The notes beneath the pieces were generated by a model, which was not told the origin of the DNA, ran no database searches, and worked only from the letters and a program-made list of their open reading frames with translations. A program made the position numbers and the translations under genes. Of a stretch of DNA of 64,000 nucleotides, positions 54,219-62,975 are shown one piece after another (the stretch's first letter is position 1; each line of letters opens with the position of its first letter). This stretch comes from Porphyromonas gulae DSM 15663 (GTDB lineage: Bacteria > Bacteroidota > Bacteroidia > Bacteroidales > Porphyromonadaceae). The stretch is taken from positions 62,001 through 126,000 of the forward strand of contig NZ_KB899149.1 of assembly GCF_000378065.1 (NCBI RefSeq), written 5' to 3'.

Positions 54219-54524
54219 TGCCCAACGAATGTCTTATATATTTTCGTCCCAAAAGAATAAACGAAGATAAACAAATCTATCCCAGTTTTTAGCGCAGCTT
54301 TACTTTAGATAGCACGAACAAAAGCATAAAAGCCTGCCAAAAGCTTCCCACCCCAATACCACTCCCCCATCATAAGCGAACCGAAGAGGTCAATAGGGCG
54401 AGTTCTCCATAGGAGGTCCGACGAGTGGCCGGAGCGTCCTGTACGAACCGATTTGAAAGACATGGGGCTGTCATCTGTATTGCAGCGTCTACGCACCATT
54501 TTTTTCTCTATTAACCTGCCAAAA

Positions 54525-54625
54525 AATGTGGCGCGAGAAAGTTTTCGTTTTGGTTCGAGAAGTAAAAAATTCTCGCGCCAAAACGAAAAAAATCTCGCGC
54601 CGTTTCTTCAGGATTCACGCGCCAC
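54525..54625. repeat. Intergenic CGCGAGA/TCTCGCG repeat element, copy 2
   Basis: TGGCGCGAGAA (54529-54539) and TTCTCGCGCCA (54570-54580) form a perfect 11-bp inverted repeat; more TCTCGCGCC copies follow near 54593, and GCGCCAC near 54619. The phrase TTCGTTTTGGTTCG (about 54544) is shared exactly with 4890-5020. The 54219-54725 gap otherwise has no gene that I can support. Confidence 0.6.
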
Positions 54626-54725
54626 AATCGGAGCGTTTTCGGCTCGTATTTCGTATTGCCGAAAACGTCCGTTCGTTCTTCTTCGAGGCAGACTGCTGAC
54701 GAAGTGCGAAGACGTGACGATCAGG

Positions 54726-57200
54726 TCAATTCATCATCAAATTTCCATCGAGGATATACTCCCGGCCTGCAACGGTTTGGAATGTCTTGGTAAGGGAGCC
54801 GTAGCGCAGCGTGCAGGGGGAGCCGCTTTTGGAGAGGATGGTCGCTCGGGTGAGTTTCCCGTCCGCCCATTCAAGGGCGATCTCGAAGTTGCCTCTGGCA
54901 CAAAGTCCGCTCACACTCCCGTCAGCCCATGCATCAGGCAGAGCGGGCAGCAAGTGGATGAAGCCGAGATGGCTCTGGAGCAACATCTCGGTGACACCTG
55001 CCGTGCCGCCGAAATTGCCATCTATCTGGAAGGGCGGATGCGTATCCCAGAGGTTGTCCAATGTGCCGTTTTTCAGCAGATTGCCGAAGAGCATATAAGC
55101 ATGGTTGCCATCGTGCAGGCGCGCCCACTGGTTCAGCTTCCAACCCATACTCCATCCCGGAGCCCCATCGCCTCGGTGTTCGAGTACGATGCGTGAGGCT
55201 TCGGCCAACTTCGGGGTAGTGATCGGAGAGATCGTACTGCCCGGGTGCAGGCCGAAGAGATGGTTGACGTGGCGGTGGCGGCTTTCCGGATCGTCTATAT
55301 CCTCCGACCATTCCATGAGCTGTCCATAGCGACCGATTCGATAGGGGGCAAGCTTTTTCAATACAGACTCCCACTGCTTGCGCTCCTGCTCGTCTACACC
55401 CAATACCTCGGCGGCTTCGATGGCATCGGCCAGCACTTCCCGAATGACTGCATGGACAAAGGTCGCCCCCTCGTCCACCGGCCCATGTTCGGGCGATGTA
55501 GAGGGTGCAGCGGTGTAGGAGCCGTCAGGCTTTTTCCATAGATAATCCACTGCGAAACGGGCACTGCTCTTGAGGAGTTCGTACCCGGTCTCACGCAGAA
55601 ATCGGATGTCGCGCGTATAGTCATAGTAGTCCCATACATGCGTGGCCAGCCACGGGCCGGCCATGGGATTGAAGTTCCAAGACATGTCCGTGCTTTCCAG
55701 CGGAGAGGTGAAGCCGAATATATTGCCGGATATGGAAGCTGTCCAACCTCGTGCTCCGTAATAAGCTTGTGCAGTCCGTTCGCCGGGCTTGACCAGTGTG
55801 CGGATAAAATCGATGAGGGGGTGTACGCATTCGCTTAGGTTGGCAGGGCAAGCCGGCCAATAGTTCATCTGAAGATTGATGTTGTTGTGGTAGTCCACTC
55901 GCCAAGGGCCGTCCACATTGTTGTGCCACATCCCTTGCAGATTGGCCGGCAGATTCCCCGGACGAGAGGAGGCAATGAGCAGGTATCGGCCGAATTGATA
56001 ATAAAGCTCCTCCAAGCCGTAGTCGGGTTTGTCGGCGCGATACTCTTTGAGTCGTTGGGGGGTGGGCAGATCGGGAGATGCCGCCGTCGGGTTCAGGCTC
56101 AATCTGACACGATCGAATAGCGATGCGTAGTCAGCATAATGTTCCTGCCACAGAGCTTCATATCCTTTGGATAAGGCCCGGTCTATCCACGTACGGGTCG
56201 TTTGCACAGGATCCGTACCGACATAGGTCTTCGGATCGGAGAAGTCCGGATCGAAGTTGATACGATAGTCCGTATCGGCCGTTACATAGAATACAACTTC
56301 GTCGGCATCCCGAACGGAGAGCTTACCGTCTGCATTCGATACGGTACCTCCTCGTGTGGCAACCCGTATGCGGACGACGAATTGCATCCCGTTGTTATCC
56401 AGCGTGCCCGTGTAGATGAGTCCGTCGTCCCCGGCGGATGCCATTCGTCCCGTAGAAAGGGGGTTGGGAGCGTAGCTGAAAACGAGGTTTTGTCTCTTGG
56501 CGCGATTGGCGGAGAACCGCATAACCATGACATTGGCGGGATAAGAGATAAAGAAGGAGCGTCGATAGTCCGTGCCGGCCATACTGAATTGCACCACGGC
56601 CAGAGCCGAATCTATCGACAGAATACGCCGGTATGAGTCGGGATCGTCTTCGTTCAGATCGGTTTCCACATAAAACTCGCCCATCGTGGTGAAGTTGCCG
56701 AATCGAAAAGGTTTTTCGCGCGAAGCTTCGTAGGGAATCTCGCTGTTGAAATTCTCTCGAGTAAGCCGTTCTGCCACATCTTTTTTCCCTTCTGCAAATG
56801 CTTTTCGTATGGCAGGCAGGAGGTGGGCCGACTGTTTGTTCACATTCCAATAGTAACCGGCTCCTTTAGCCGTATTGGGGCCTCCTCTCCACAGTGTCTT
56901 TTCGTTGAAAGTGATACGTTCGGTCTTCACCGATCCCATGATGTTGGCACCGATACTTCCATTGCCGATAGGAAGGGAGCAGGACTCCCATTCCCGGTCG
57001 GGATTTTGAGCGGTGTCGCCTGCCGTTTCGGGTTTGTTGTCCCCGCTCCACATTTCGGGGCGGCCCCCGTACCAAACGGCACGCCCTTGCAGGGTATTAG
57101 GCGTATCGAACCGGATGATGAGACCTCTCCTATAATCGGAGGCCCTTACAAGGGCTGATGTAAGCAAGAGGAAGGATAAGAGGACAAAGCGTTTTGCCAT
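54726..57200 (-). CDS. GH95 alpha-L-fucosidase (or alpha-L-galactosidase), exported
   Basis: An 824-residue protein; I start at MAKRFVLLSFLLLTSALVRA (57200), a good signal peptide, 175 codons inside the longer frame, which otherwise overlaps the GH110 gene. GH95 motifs are complete: WESCSLPIGNGSIGANIMG at the N-terminal beta domain; NNINLQMNYWPACPANLSE with the two active-site Asn; PSTSPEHGP with the likely acid Glu; and QIDGNFGGTAGVTEML with the conserved Asp. The family inverts alpha-1,2-fucosyl bonds at the ends of host glycans (H antigen). It lies 26 bases downstream of the GH110 gene, so both are probably expressed together. Confidence 0.93.
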   Translation of the reverse strand: MAKRFVLLSFLLLTSALVRASDYRRGLIIRFDTPNTLQGRAVWYGGRPEMWSGDNKPETAGDTAQNPDREWESCSLPIGNGSIGANIMGSVKTERITFNEKTLWRGGPNTAKGAGYYWNVNKQSAHLLPAIRKAFAEGKKDVAERLTRENFNSEIPYEASREKPFRFGNFTTMGEFYVETDLNEDDPDSYRRILSIDSALAVVQFSMAGTDYRRSFFISYPANVMVMRFSANRAKRQNLVFSYAPNPLSTGRMASAGDDGLIYTGTLDNNGMQFVVRIRVATRGGTVSNADGKLSVRDADEVVFYVTADTDYRINFDPDFSDPKTYVGTDPVQTTRTWIDRALSKGYEALWQEHYADYASLFDRVRLSLNPTAASPDLPTPQRLKEYRADKPDYGLEELYYQFGRYLLIASSRPGNLPANLQGMWHNNVDGPWRVDYHNNINLQMNYWPACPANLSECVHPLIDFIRTLVKPGERTAQAYYGARGWTASISGNIFGFTSPLESTDMSWNFNPMAGPWLATHVWDYYDYTRDIRFLRETGYELLKSSARFAVDYLWKKPDGSYTAAPSTSPEHGPVDEGATFVHAVIREVLADAIEAAEVLGVDEQERKQWESVLKKLAPYRIGRYGQLMEWSEDIDDPESRHRHVNHLFGLHPGSTISPITTPKLAEASRIVLEHRGDGAPGWSMGWKLNQWARLHDGNHAYMLFGNLLKNGTLDNLWDTHPPFQIDGNFGGTAGVTEMLLQSHLGFIHLLPALPDAWADGSVSGLCARGNFEIALEWADGKLTRATILSKSGSPCTLRYGSLTKTFQTVAGREYILDGNLMMN

Positions 57201-57226
57201 GATGTATGCAAGTATGACGGTTCTTT

Positions 57227-59020
57227 CTATTCGGTAATCCTCACCCTGTTGGTCCGTTCGAGCAGGAAGCGACTGCGATTGGGGTGGAAGGGTCGGTATC
57301 GGGTATTTACCTCTATGCGGTTGTTCCTGAAGACCAGTCCGTCCACCGACTTGGCGTACAGGATGGGGAGGTCGAACGTGTCGAATACATTGTCTTCGAT
57401 CAGGATGCTTTCCTCCTCTCCTCCGTGGAAGAATCCTTGCTGGGCATCGAGTCGAGGTATTTCGGGGTAGATGGAGATAATGGCATTGGTGAACTGGAAC
57501 AGATTGGTCAGCGCATTGACGAAGCGATTGCGACGGATGACTACCCGACGGCAGGCTCCCGTTTCGTACCAGCCGTTGCAATCGCCGCAGAGCAGGATGG
57601 CGGTTCCCGATGTGTGATCGAAGAGATTGTTTTCCACCAAAACAGGACGAGGTGTGCTGAACAGTGTGCCGCGAGCGCGATTGTTGCGGATGATGTTGTC
57701 GGAGAAGATGACTTCGGGAGTCCATGAAAGGTTTTCCACACCGAATCCCTCTCTCTCGTTTATATCGGGATGGATCGGCTCGCTAAAGGAGAGGACGAAC
57801 TCGCGTACACCCTGTATCGATTCGCTATCATGGGGGCGGATGGCCACTAACCGATTCTTTTCGCCGATCAAATCCATTGTTGCCGAACGAATGAATTGCA
57901 CGCTGTCGCCCACTTGTCCCCAGTCGAATCCCCACGATTGAGGGTGCATATAGCGTCCGATGAGGGTGTGGTCGTCTATACGGCGGACGACTTTGAGGTA
58001 GGTGCCGTGGACATTGATGGCATCGTCCATCATATTTTCGTAGAGTCCACCCGTTGAGACGATTCTCCCCTTACAAGCGGAGAAGTGGGTGGCATCGGCC
58101 TGTGTGGTGAAGTAGCGTGGATCATCCTCCCCTTTCAGGCAGACGTTGAAGGATGAGAGATTGATATTTTCGCATAGCTGTGCCAGCAAGCCCATTCCCT
58201 CGGCATAGTGTATGCGGATATTTTGTAAGAGGGTATTCCGATTGCCCGCCATGAAGATACCCGGAGCGGGACGAGAGTATGTGCGCATGGCTACCACAGT
58301 TCCCGGTGTGAGGCGTGTATCTTTCCAGAGGGGAGCACGAAGGGTACGGGTGCCAAGTTCTTCTACTCCCTGTGTGGAATAACCGAGGTCGCCGGTTCTA
58401 TAGACCAGATGCTTGCTGCCCGGCTCAAAAGCAATCCCCGAAATCGGACGAGCTGTCCATCCTTCGCCGTAGGTCTCGAAGAAACCGTCTTTGTCGATGC
58501 GGTACTTGACCCATGGAGCTACTTGGAAGAGCATTCCTTGCAGGCTGTCGCTCTTCAATATCTTTACCTGTCCGATATGCGGATTCTCGAAGTCGATACT
58601 GAAGTCGCGTAAGGTGCAGTCCGTGGAGTTCAAAAGAGAAAGGGGCAACATTCGTCCGTGAAAGACGAATTGTGCCCCTTGTCCGTCCAGTGTAAAGCGT
58701 TGGAATCCCTCCAAGGCCATGCCCACTCGCTTCGGATTGGTCTGATCGTGATTGGATATGTAATAGGTACGCGTTTCGGCTCCCTCCTCATGGAAATGAT
58801 ATGTGCCTGAAGAGAAACGCAGCACGATACTGTCTCCAGACCGGCATTCGGTTCGTATTCGGGCAAGCAGTTTGCGCAATATGGGCGATGCGTTCTGCTT
58901 CGTGCCGGCTTTCAGTCCGTAGTGGGACACATCATAGACTCGTACTTCGGATAAAGAGGGCGTGACGATAAGCAATGCCAGCAGAGCAAAGAGCAAGACA
59001 CGTTTCGTTTTTGTCATCAT
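57227..59020 (-). CDS. GH110 exo-alpha-1,3-galactosidase (blood-group-B-type)
   Basis: A 597-residue protein with a signal peptide (RVLLFALLALLIVTPSLS; starts at codon 1 or 2). After it comes YDVSHYGLKAGTKQNASPILRKLLARI, the standard entry into a right-handed beta-helix. Further family-like segments are EEGAETRTYYISNHDQTNPKRVGMALEGFQRFTLDGQGA, QADATHFSACKGRIVSTGGLYENMMDDAINVHGTYLKV and the IIRNNRARGTLFSTPRPVLVENNLFDHTSGTAILLCGDCNGWYETG block, rich in the acidic residues used by GH110. Known GH110 enzymes remove terminal alpha-1,3-galactose from B antigen (some also from linear epitopes); which type this is I cannot say. Confidence 0.88.
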   Translation of the reverse strand: MMTKTKRVLLFALLALLIVTPSLSEVRVYDVSHYGLKAGTKQNASPILRKLLARIRTECRSGDSIVLRFSSGTYHFHEEGAETRTYYISNHDQTNPKRVGMALEGFQRFTLDGQGAQFVFHGRMLPLSLLNSTDCTLRDFSIDFENPHIGQVKILKSDSLQGMLFQVAPWVKYRIDKDGFFETYGEGWTARPISGIAFEPGSKHLVYRTGDLGYSTQGVEELGTRTLRAPLWKDTRLTPGTVVAMRTYSRPAPGIFMAGNRNTLLQNIRIHYAEGMGLLAQLCENINLSSFNVCLKGEDDPRYFTTQADATHFSACKGRIVSTGGLYENMMDDAINVHGTYLKVVRRIDDHTLIGRYMHPQSWGFDWGQVGDSVQFIRSATMDLIGEKNRLVAIRPHDSESIQGVREFVLSFSEPIHPDINEREGFGVENLSWTPEVIFSDNIIRNNRARGTLFSTPRPVLVENNLFDHTSGTAILLCGDCNGWYETGACRRVVIRRNRFVNALTNLFQFTNAIISIYPEIPRLDAQQGFFHGGEEESILIEDNVFDTFDLPILYAKSVDGLVFRNNRIEVNTRYRPFHPNRSRFLLERTNRVRITE

Positions 59021-59036
59021 AGCTGTACAAGAATTA

Positions 59037-59078
59037 TTGCAGCGGACACCTCCTTCTTGAGAAGGAAGAGTCCGCTAC
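59037..59078 (-). terminator. Hairpin between TolC-like and GH110 genes
   Basis: AGCGGAC (59040-59046) pairs with GTCCGCT (59069-59075), with a TCCTTCT/GAAGGA inner stem. The T run on the minus strand is weak. It may cut down read-through from the efflux operon into the glycosidase genes. Confidence 0.5.
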
Positions 59079-59148
59079 GATGTCGGGATCCTGATGGATC
59101 TGATGAACACCTCACTGAGGGTTCAAAGATAGTTTTCTTAGGAATCTT

Positions 59149-60516
59149 TTAGAAGTCTATGCCCCGATAGAAGTCCAGAACCTTGGCTTTGTATATGAAG
59201 TCATACTTGGCACGAAGTTCTTCCACTTGGCTGAGGGCGTATTTCGTTTTGGCTTCGGCATATTCGTAAGCAGACAAGCGACCGGCCTCGAAGCTGTCCC
59301 GGGCATATTCGTATGCCTTGAGCGTAGCTGCCTTGCTGTTTTCGGCTGCTGCGATGGCTTTGTCGGCTGCCACTGCATTGCTGTATGCTTGCCTGATCTC
59401 TTTATAGAGGGCTTTCTTCTCTTCAGCCAGTCGGAGTTCGCTTGACCGCACTTGCAGGCAACTGCTTCGAATGCGGTCTTGCGTTTGCATGGCAGAGAAG
59501 ATGGGGATATTCAAAGAGAGTCCGATGCTGTAGCTGCCGTTGTTCTTCCATTGTTCGGAGAAGGAGGGGGTGAGGGCGGCATACTCCTTGCCGAGGTCGC
59601 GGAAGTAACCGTTGCTGTATCCGGCGGAGAGGCTGAGCGTCGGGAAGTATGCTGCACGAGCCGAAGCCAGACCTTCGCGTGCCGAAGCTATTTGCAGCTC
59701 GCTCGAACGCAGTACCGGCTTCAAACCGAGAGCCGTACGATAGATTTCTTCGGGAGCAAGGAGAGATCCCAACCTTTCTGCTACGAGAGCATCTGTGTCG
59801 GGAGCCTTGACAGTAATGCTTTGGGGATGCTCCAGTTCGAGGGCTTGCCCCAAGTCCAGACGAGCCAGCTCCTCCTCGGATCGATATTGTACGAGGAGCT
59901 GTTCGTCCTTGGCCATCTGGGCATCTATGTCGAGGAGTCTACCCTCTGCCCATTTACCTACGCGAACCATTTCGGCCGTGCGATTGCGTTGCTCACGGAT
60001 GAGTGCCAATTGTGTTTCTGCCGTCCGAGTCATTTCCTGACGGAAGAGCAGATTGATATAGAGGGCCGCGATTTGCAGGCTGAGGTCTTCACGCGCTTTT
60101 TGAAGTCGGGCTATGCCGTCCTCGACGTTGTACTTCTGCTGCTTGAGATCGTGCAGACGGCGCGTGCCGCTGAATACTTCCACCGACGCTCCGATGCTGA
60201 GATTGGTATTCATCGAGGAGCGATCTACGGTTACTCCCGTTTTGTCTTTCGAGCGTCCGAAACTGTAATTGTGTCCGATGCCGGCATTGACCGTGGGCAG
60301 GAAGCTGTGTCGTGCTGCATCGAGACCGATGATTCGGCTTTCTTGTTCGATCTCCTGTCTGCGCAGATTCAGGTTGCGCTCCTTGGCTATCCGGATACAG
60401 TCTTCCAGAGAGAGATCTGACACCGGATTGGCCGATACTCCGGATTCATTCTGTGCACGAAGCAAGGAGAGCGAAGATAGGACGGTCAGTGCCGTCAGAA
60501 GGATTGTCCGTCTCAT
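59149..60516 (-). CDS. TolC-family outer-membrane efflux protein
   Basis: A 455-residue protein with signal peptide MRRTILLTALTVLSSLSLLRAQ. It has two repeats of the OEP fold (about 35-225 and 245-445): SLEDCIRIAKERNLNLRRQEIEQESRIIGLDAARHSFLPTVNAGIGHNYSFG and LGLKPVLRSSELQIASAREGLASARAAYFPTLSLSAGYSNGYF are matching halves. It trimerises into a channel through the outer membrane and periplasm. The start overlaps the HlyD stop by 4 bases (ATGA), so it is in the same operon as the adaptor and permeases. Confidence 0.93.
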   Translation of the reverse strand: MRRTILLTALTVLSSLSLLRAQNESGVSANPVSDLSLEDCIRIAKERNLNLRRQEIEQESRIIGLDAARHSFLPTVNAGIGHNYSFGRSKDKTGVTVDRSSMNTNLSIGASVEVFSGTRRLHDLKQQKYNVEDGIARLQKAREDLSLQIAALYINLLFRQEMTRTAETQLALIREQRNRTAEMVRVGKWAEGRLLDIDAQMAKDEQLLVQYRSEEELARLDLGQALELEHPQSITVKAPDTDALVAERLGSLLAPEEIYRTALGLKPVLRSSELQIASAREGLASARAAYFPTLSLSAGYSNGYFRDLGKEYAALTPSFSEQWKNNGSYSIGLSLNIPIFSAMQTQDRIRSSCLQVRSSELRLAEEKKALYKEIRQAYSNAVAADKAIAAAENSKAATLKAYEYARDSFEAGRLSAYEYAEAKTKYALSQVEELRAKYDFIYKAKVLDFYRGIDF

Positions 60517-61619
60517 TTCTTCTCTTCGGTTTTTTCTATTCCACGCACCTTTTCACCGACTTTAAGTCCGCTTTTGATTTCAATATTCGAACCGTTCGAC
60601 ACGCCGGTTTTCACCTGACGGCGTTCGGTCTGTAGCGGCTTCTCTGCTTTTACCACCTGCACAAAAGTGCTATCGCCACTGAACTCTATACAAGCTTCGG
60701 GTACGGCCGGTACGCCATAGGCTCCTTCGAGTACGATCTCAGCATTGGCACTATAGCCGGCGCGGATCACTCTATCGCTTGGAATATGTACCGAGGCTTT
60801 CACTTCGAATAGCACAGCTCCGTTCACGATGCTGCCCTTGGGCGCAAGGTATTCCACTGTGGCAGGAAAACTTTCTTTCCCCAATGCTCCCACCGAAATG
60901 CGCATGGGAGAACCCAGTCGAATACGACCTACTTCCGTCTCGTCTATCTTCCCGACAAAAATCAGATCGTTCATATCCGCTATCGAAGCGATGGTCGTTC
61001 CCTCGTTGAACGTATTGGCCTGAATGACCGAATTACCCACCTTGACGGGGACATTCAAGATCTTACCCGTTACCGTGCTGCGCACAAGCGTATTGCTCTG
61101 CTTGGCTGTACGGCTGCTGGCACCTTTCTTTACGATCTCCATGGCTTCACGCGCATTGGACAGCTCTTCTTTGATTTTGGCGAAATTCGCTTCGGCTGCC
61201 TCGAACTCTTCGCGGGCGATGACCGACTTGTCGAAAAGATCTTTGCTGCGAGTATAGGATTCTTTGCCTTGCTCGTATGAAATCTCCGCCATACGGACAC
61301 GGCTCTCGGCCTGACTGAGCTGGATCATTTCCGGAACGACTGTGAGGCGAGCGATCACGTCACCGCTCTGTACCACATCGCCGGCTTCGTGCAGCAGTTC
61401 GGCTACGATACCGTTCATCTGTGGCTTGATGAGCACCTCATCCCGCGGCTCCACCGTACCGGTGATCACCGTCTTGCTCTCGATCGTGTCTTGCTTGGTT
61501 ACCGTTTCGATTTGGTACTCTTTGGGTTTGGCTTTGGATTTTTGCCAGAGGAACATGAAGGTGCCGATCACTGCAACGGCCAACAGCACCCAAAGGAAGA
61601 TCTTGAAATACTTTTTCAT
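60513..61619 (-). CDS. HlyD/MacA-type periplasmic adaptor protein
   Basis: A 368-residue membrane-fusion protein. It has an N-terminal membrane anchor (FKIFLWVLLAVAVIGTFMFLW), a lipoyl/hairpin pair VEPRDEVLIKPQMNGIVAELLHEAGDVVQSGDVIARL and VTGKILNVPVKVGNSVIQ, an alpha-helical hairpin in between (about 95-170), and a beta-barrel plus MP domain (SIADMNDLIFVGKIDETEVGRIRLGSPMRISVGALG). It links the permease to the TolC-like channel. The final residues are Lys/Glu-rich. Substrate is unknown; with MacB-type permeases it may be a peptide, lipid or macrolide-like compound. Confidence 0.92.
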   Translation of the reverse strand: MKKYFKIFLWVLLAVAVIGTFMFLWQKSKAKPKEYQIETVTKQDTIESKTVITGTVEPRDEVLIKPQMNGIVAELLHEAGDVVQSGDVIARLTVVPEMIQLSQAESRVRMAEISYEQGKESYTRSKDLFDKSVIAREEFEAAEANFAKIKEELSNAREAMEIVKKGASSRTAKQSNTLVRSTVTGKILNVPVKVGNSVIQANTFNEGTTIASIADMNDLIFVGKIDETEVGRIRLGSPMRISVGALGKESFPATVEYLAPKGSIVNGAVLFEVKASVHIPSDRVIRAGYSANAEIVLEGAYGVPAVPEACIEFSGDSTFVQVVKAEKPLQTERRQVKTGVSNGSNIEIKSGLKVGEKVRGIEKTEEKK

Positions 61620-61688
61620 CTTGGTTCTTATCTTATTTGTTTTTCTTTATTTGAATTATGAAGGGGCAATAATCTAATGTCAAGGCTG

Positions 61689-62951
61689 TTATTCATCCCT
61701 GATGGCATCGATCGCTTTGATCTGAATAGCCCGATAGGCAGGGAGCAGCCCTCCGAGGATACCGCCGGCTATGATGATAAAAAGAGAGAGCAAGGCAGTA
61801 CCGAATGGTATCAGAGGATTGTAGAAAGGGAAATTGCCGGACGAGCTTTGGGAAAAAGCCATATCGACCATACTCATCAATCCCACACCGAATACCAAAC
61901 CCAGCAGTCCGGCCAAAGCTGTCAGCACAAGGGATTCGCTCAGGATCTGTCCGATGATCGTACGCGGCTTGGCTCCGAGTGCTCGCCGAACACCGATCTC
62001 TCGCGTTCGTTCGCGGACGGTGACAAGCATGATGTTGGAGACACCTACGATACCTGTGAGCAGCGTGCCGATACCGACGATCCAAACGAGCAGATTGATA
62101 CCGGTGAAAATCATATTCATCAGCTGGAACTGAGCCGAAATATCGAATTTGGAAAGAGCTTTATCATCGTCCGGTGCTATCTGATTGCGGCTACGGATGA
62201 TGGTTTCGATCTTCCTGAACATTTGTTTCATGTCGGCCGAAGGATGGGCGCTGACAGCGAAGTTCTCCACACGATTGCCGCTATTGGATATTTGTTGTAG
62301 CACGCTATAGGGGAGGTAAACGCTCCTTTTGGGCGATGATCCAATGGTGACGTTGTTGCTTTTCGCTTCCACCACACCTATCACTCTATAATAAAGTCCG
62401 TTTACGCGCAGCACCTGACCGATAGGGTCGGTAGTCCCGAATAGTTTTTCTCTTACTTCTTTTCCGATCATGCACACTTTCCTGCGCAGCTTATCGTCCA
62501 CGGTATTGAGCATTCTGCCTTGCAGGATATTGACGCGGCTGATCTCGAAAAAATCAGGCTCTGCTCCTACTATCGAGTATGTCTCGGACTTGTCTCCGAA
62601 TACGACGTTTTTGTTCGATCTCGCGCCCCACATGATCGGACTGATGAACTCCACTTCGGGAACTTGGCTGCGAACCGTCCGTATATCGCCGGAGGTCATA
62701 CTCCAGCTCCTACCGCTGCGGAAACCCATATAAGGTTTTGACGTCAGGTTGGTCCAGTAGAAAGCAGAATTAGAGGCAATGCCTGACACTTCGCGCAGAA
62801 TACCATTGCTGAAGCCGGCCCCCACGCTGGTCAGTACGACGAGCATGAAGATACCCCAGAATACACCGAAGGCTGTGGCCAGACTGCGTCTGCGATTGCT
62901 GTAGATCGTATGCCAGATCTCTATCCAGCGATCTCTATCGAAAAATCTCAT
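61689..62951 (-). CDS. MacB-like FtsX-type ABC transporter permease
   Basis: A 420-residue permease lacking an ATPase domain. An N-terminal helix (SLATAFGVFWGIFMLVVLTSVGAGF, about 23-47) is followed by a large MacB-PCD periplasmic domain (about 50-280), and then three helices with the FtsX core (NLLVWIVGIGTLLTGIVGVSNIML, LVLTALAGLLGLVFGVGLM, and IPFGTALLSLFIIIAGGILGGLLPAYRAIQIKAIDAIRDE). The ERTREIGVRRALGAKPRTI motif after the second helix is the coupling element that touches the ATPase. It lies 24 bases after the second permease of the pair. Confidence 0.92.
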   Translation of the reverse strand: MRFFDRDRWIEIWHTIYSNRRRSLATAFGVFWGIFMLVVLTSVGAGFSNGILREVSGIASNSAFYWTNLTSKPYMGFRSGRSWSMTSGDIRTVRSQVPEVEFISPIMWGARSNKNVVFGDKSETYSIVGAEPDFFEISRVNILQGRMLNTVDDKLRRKVCMIGKEVREKLFGTTDPIGQVLRVNGLYYRVIGVVEAKSNNVTIGSSPKRSVYLPYSVLQQISNSGNRVENFAVSAHPSADMKQMFRKIETIIRSRNQIAPDDDKALSKFDISAQFQLMNMIFTGINLLVWIVGIGTLLTGIVGVSNIMLVTVRERTREIGVRRALGAKPRTIIGQILSESLVLTALAGLLGLVFGVGLMSMVDMAFSQSSSGNFPFYNPLIPFGTALLSLFIIIAGGILGGLLPAYRAIQIKAIDAIRDE

Positions 62952-62975
62952 AGTCTCTTCTCTCTCCTCCTTCGT

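Noticed and set aside
57201-57725. N-terminal extension of the GH95 frame by 175 codons
   Set aside because: It overlaps the GH110 gene in another frame, and the signal peptide begins at 57200.
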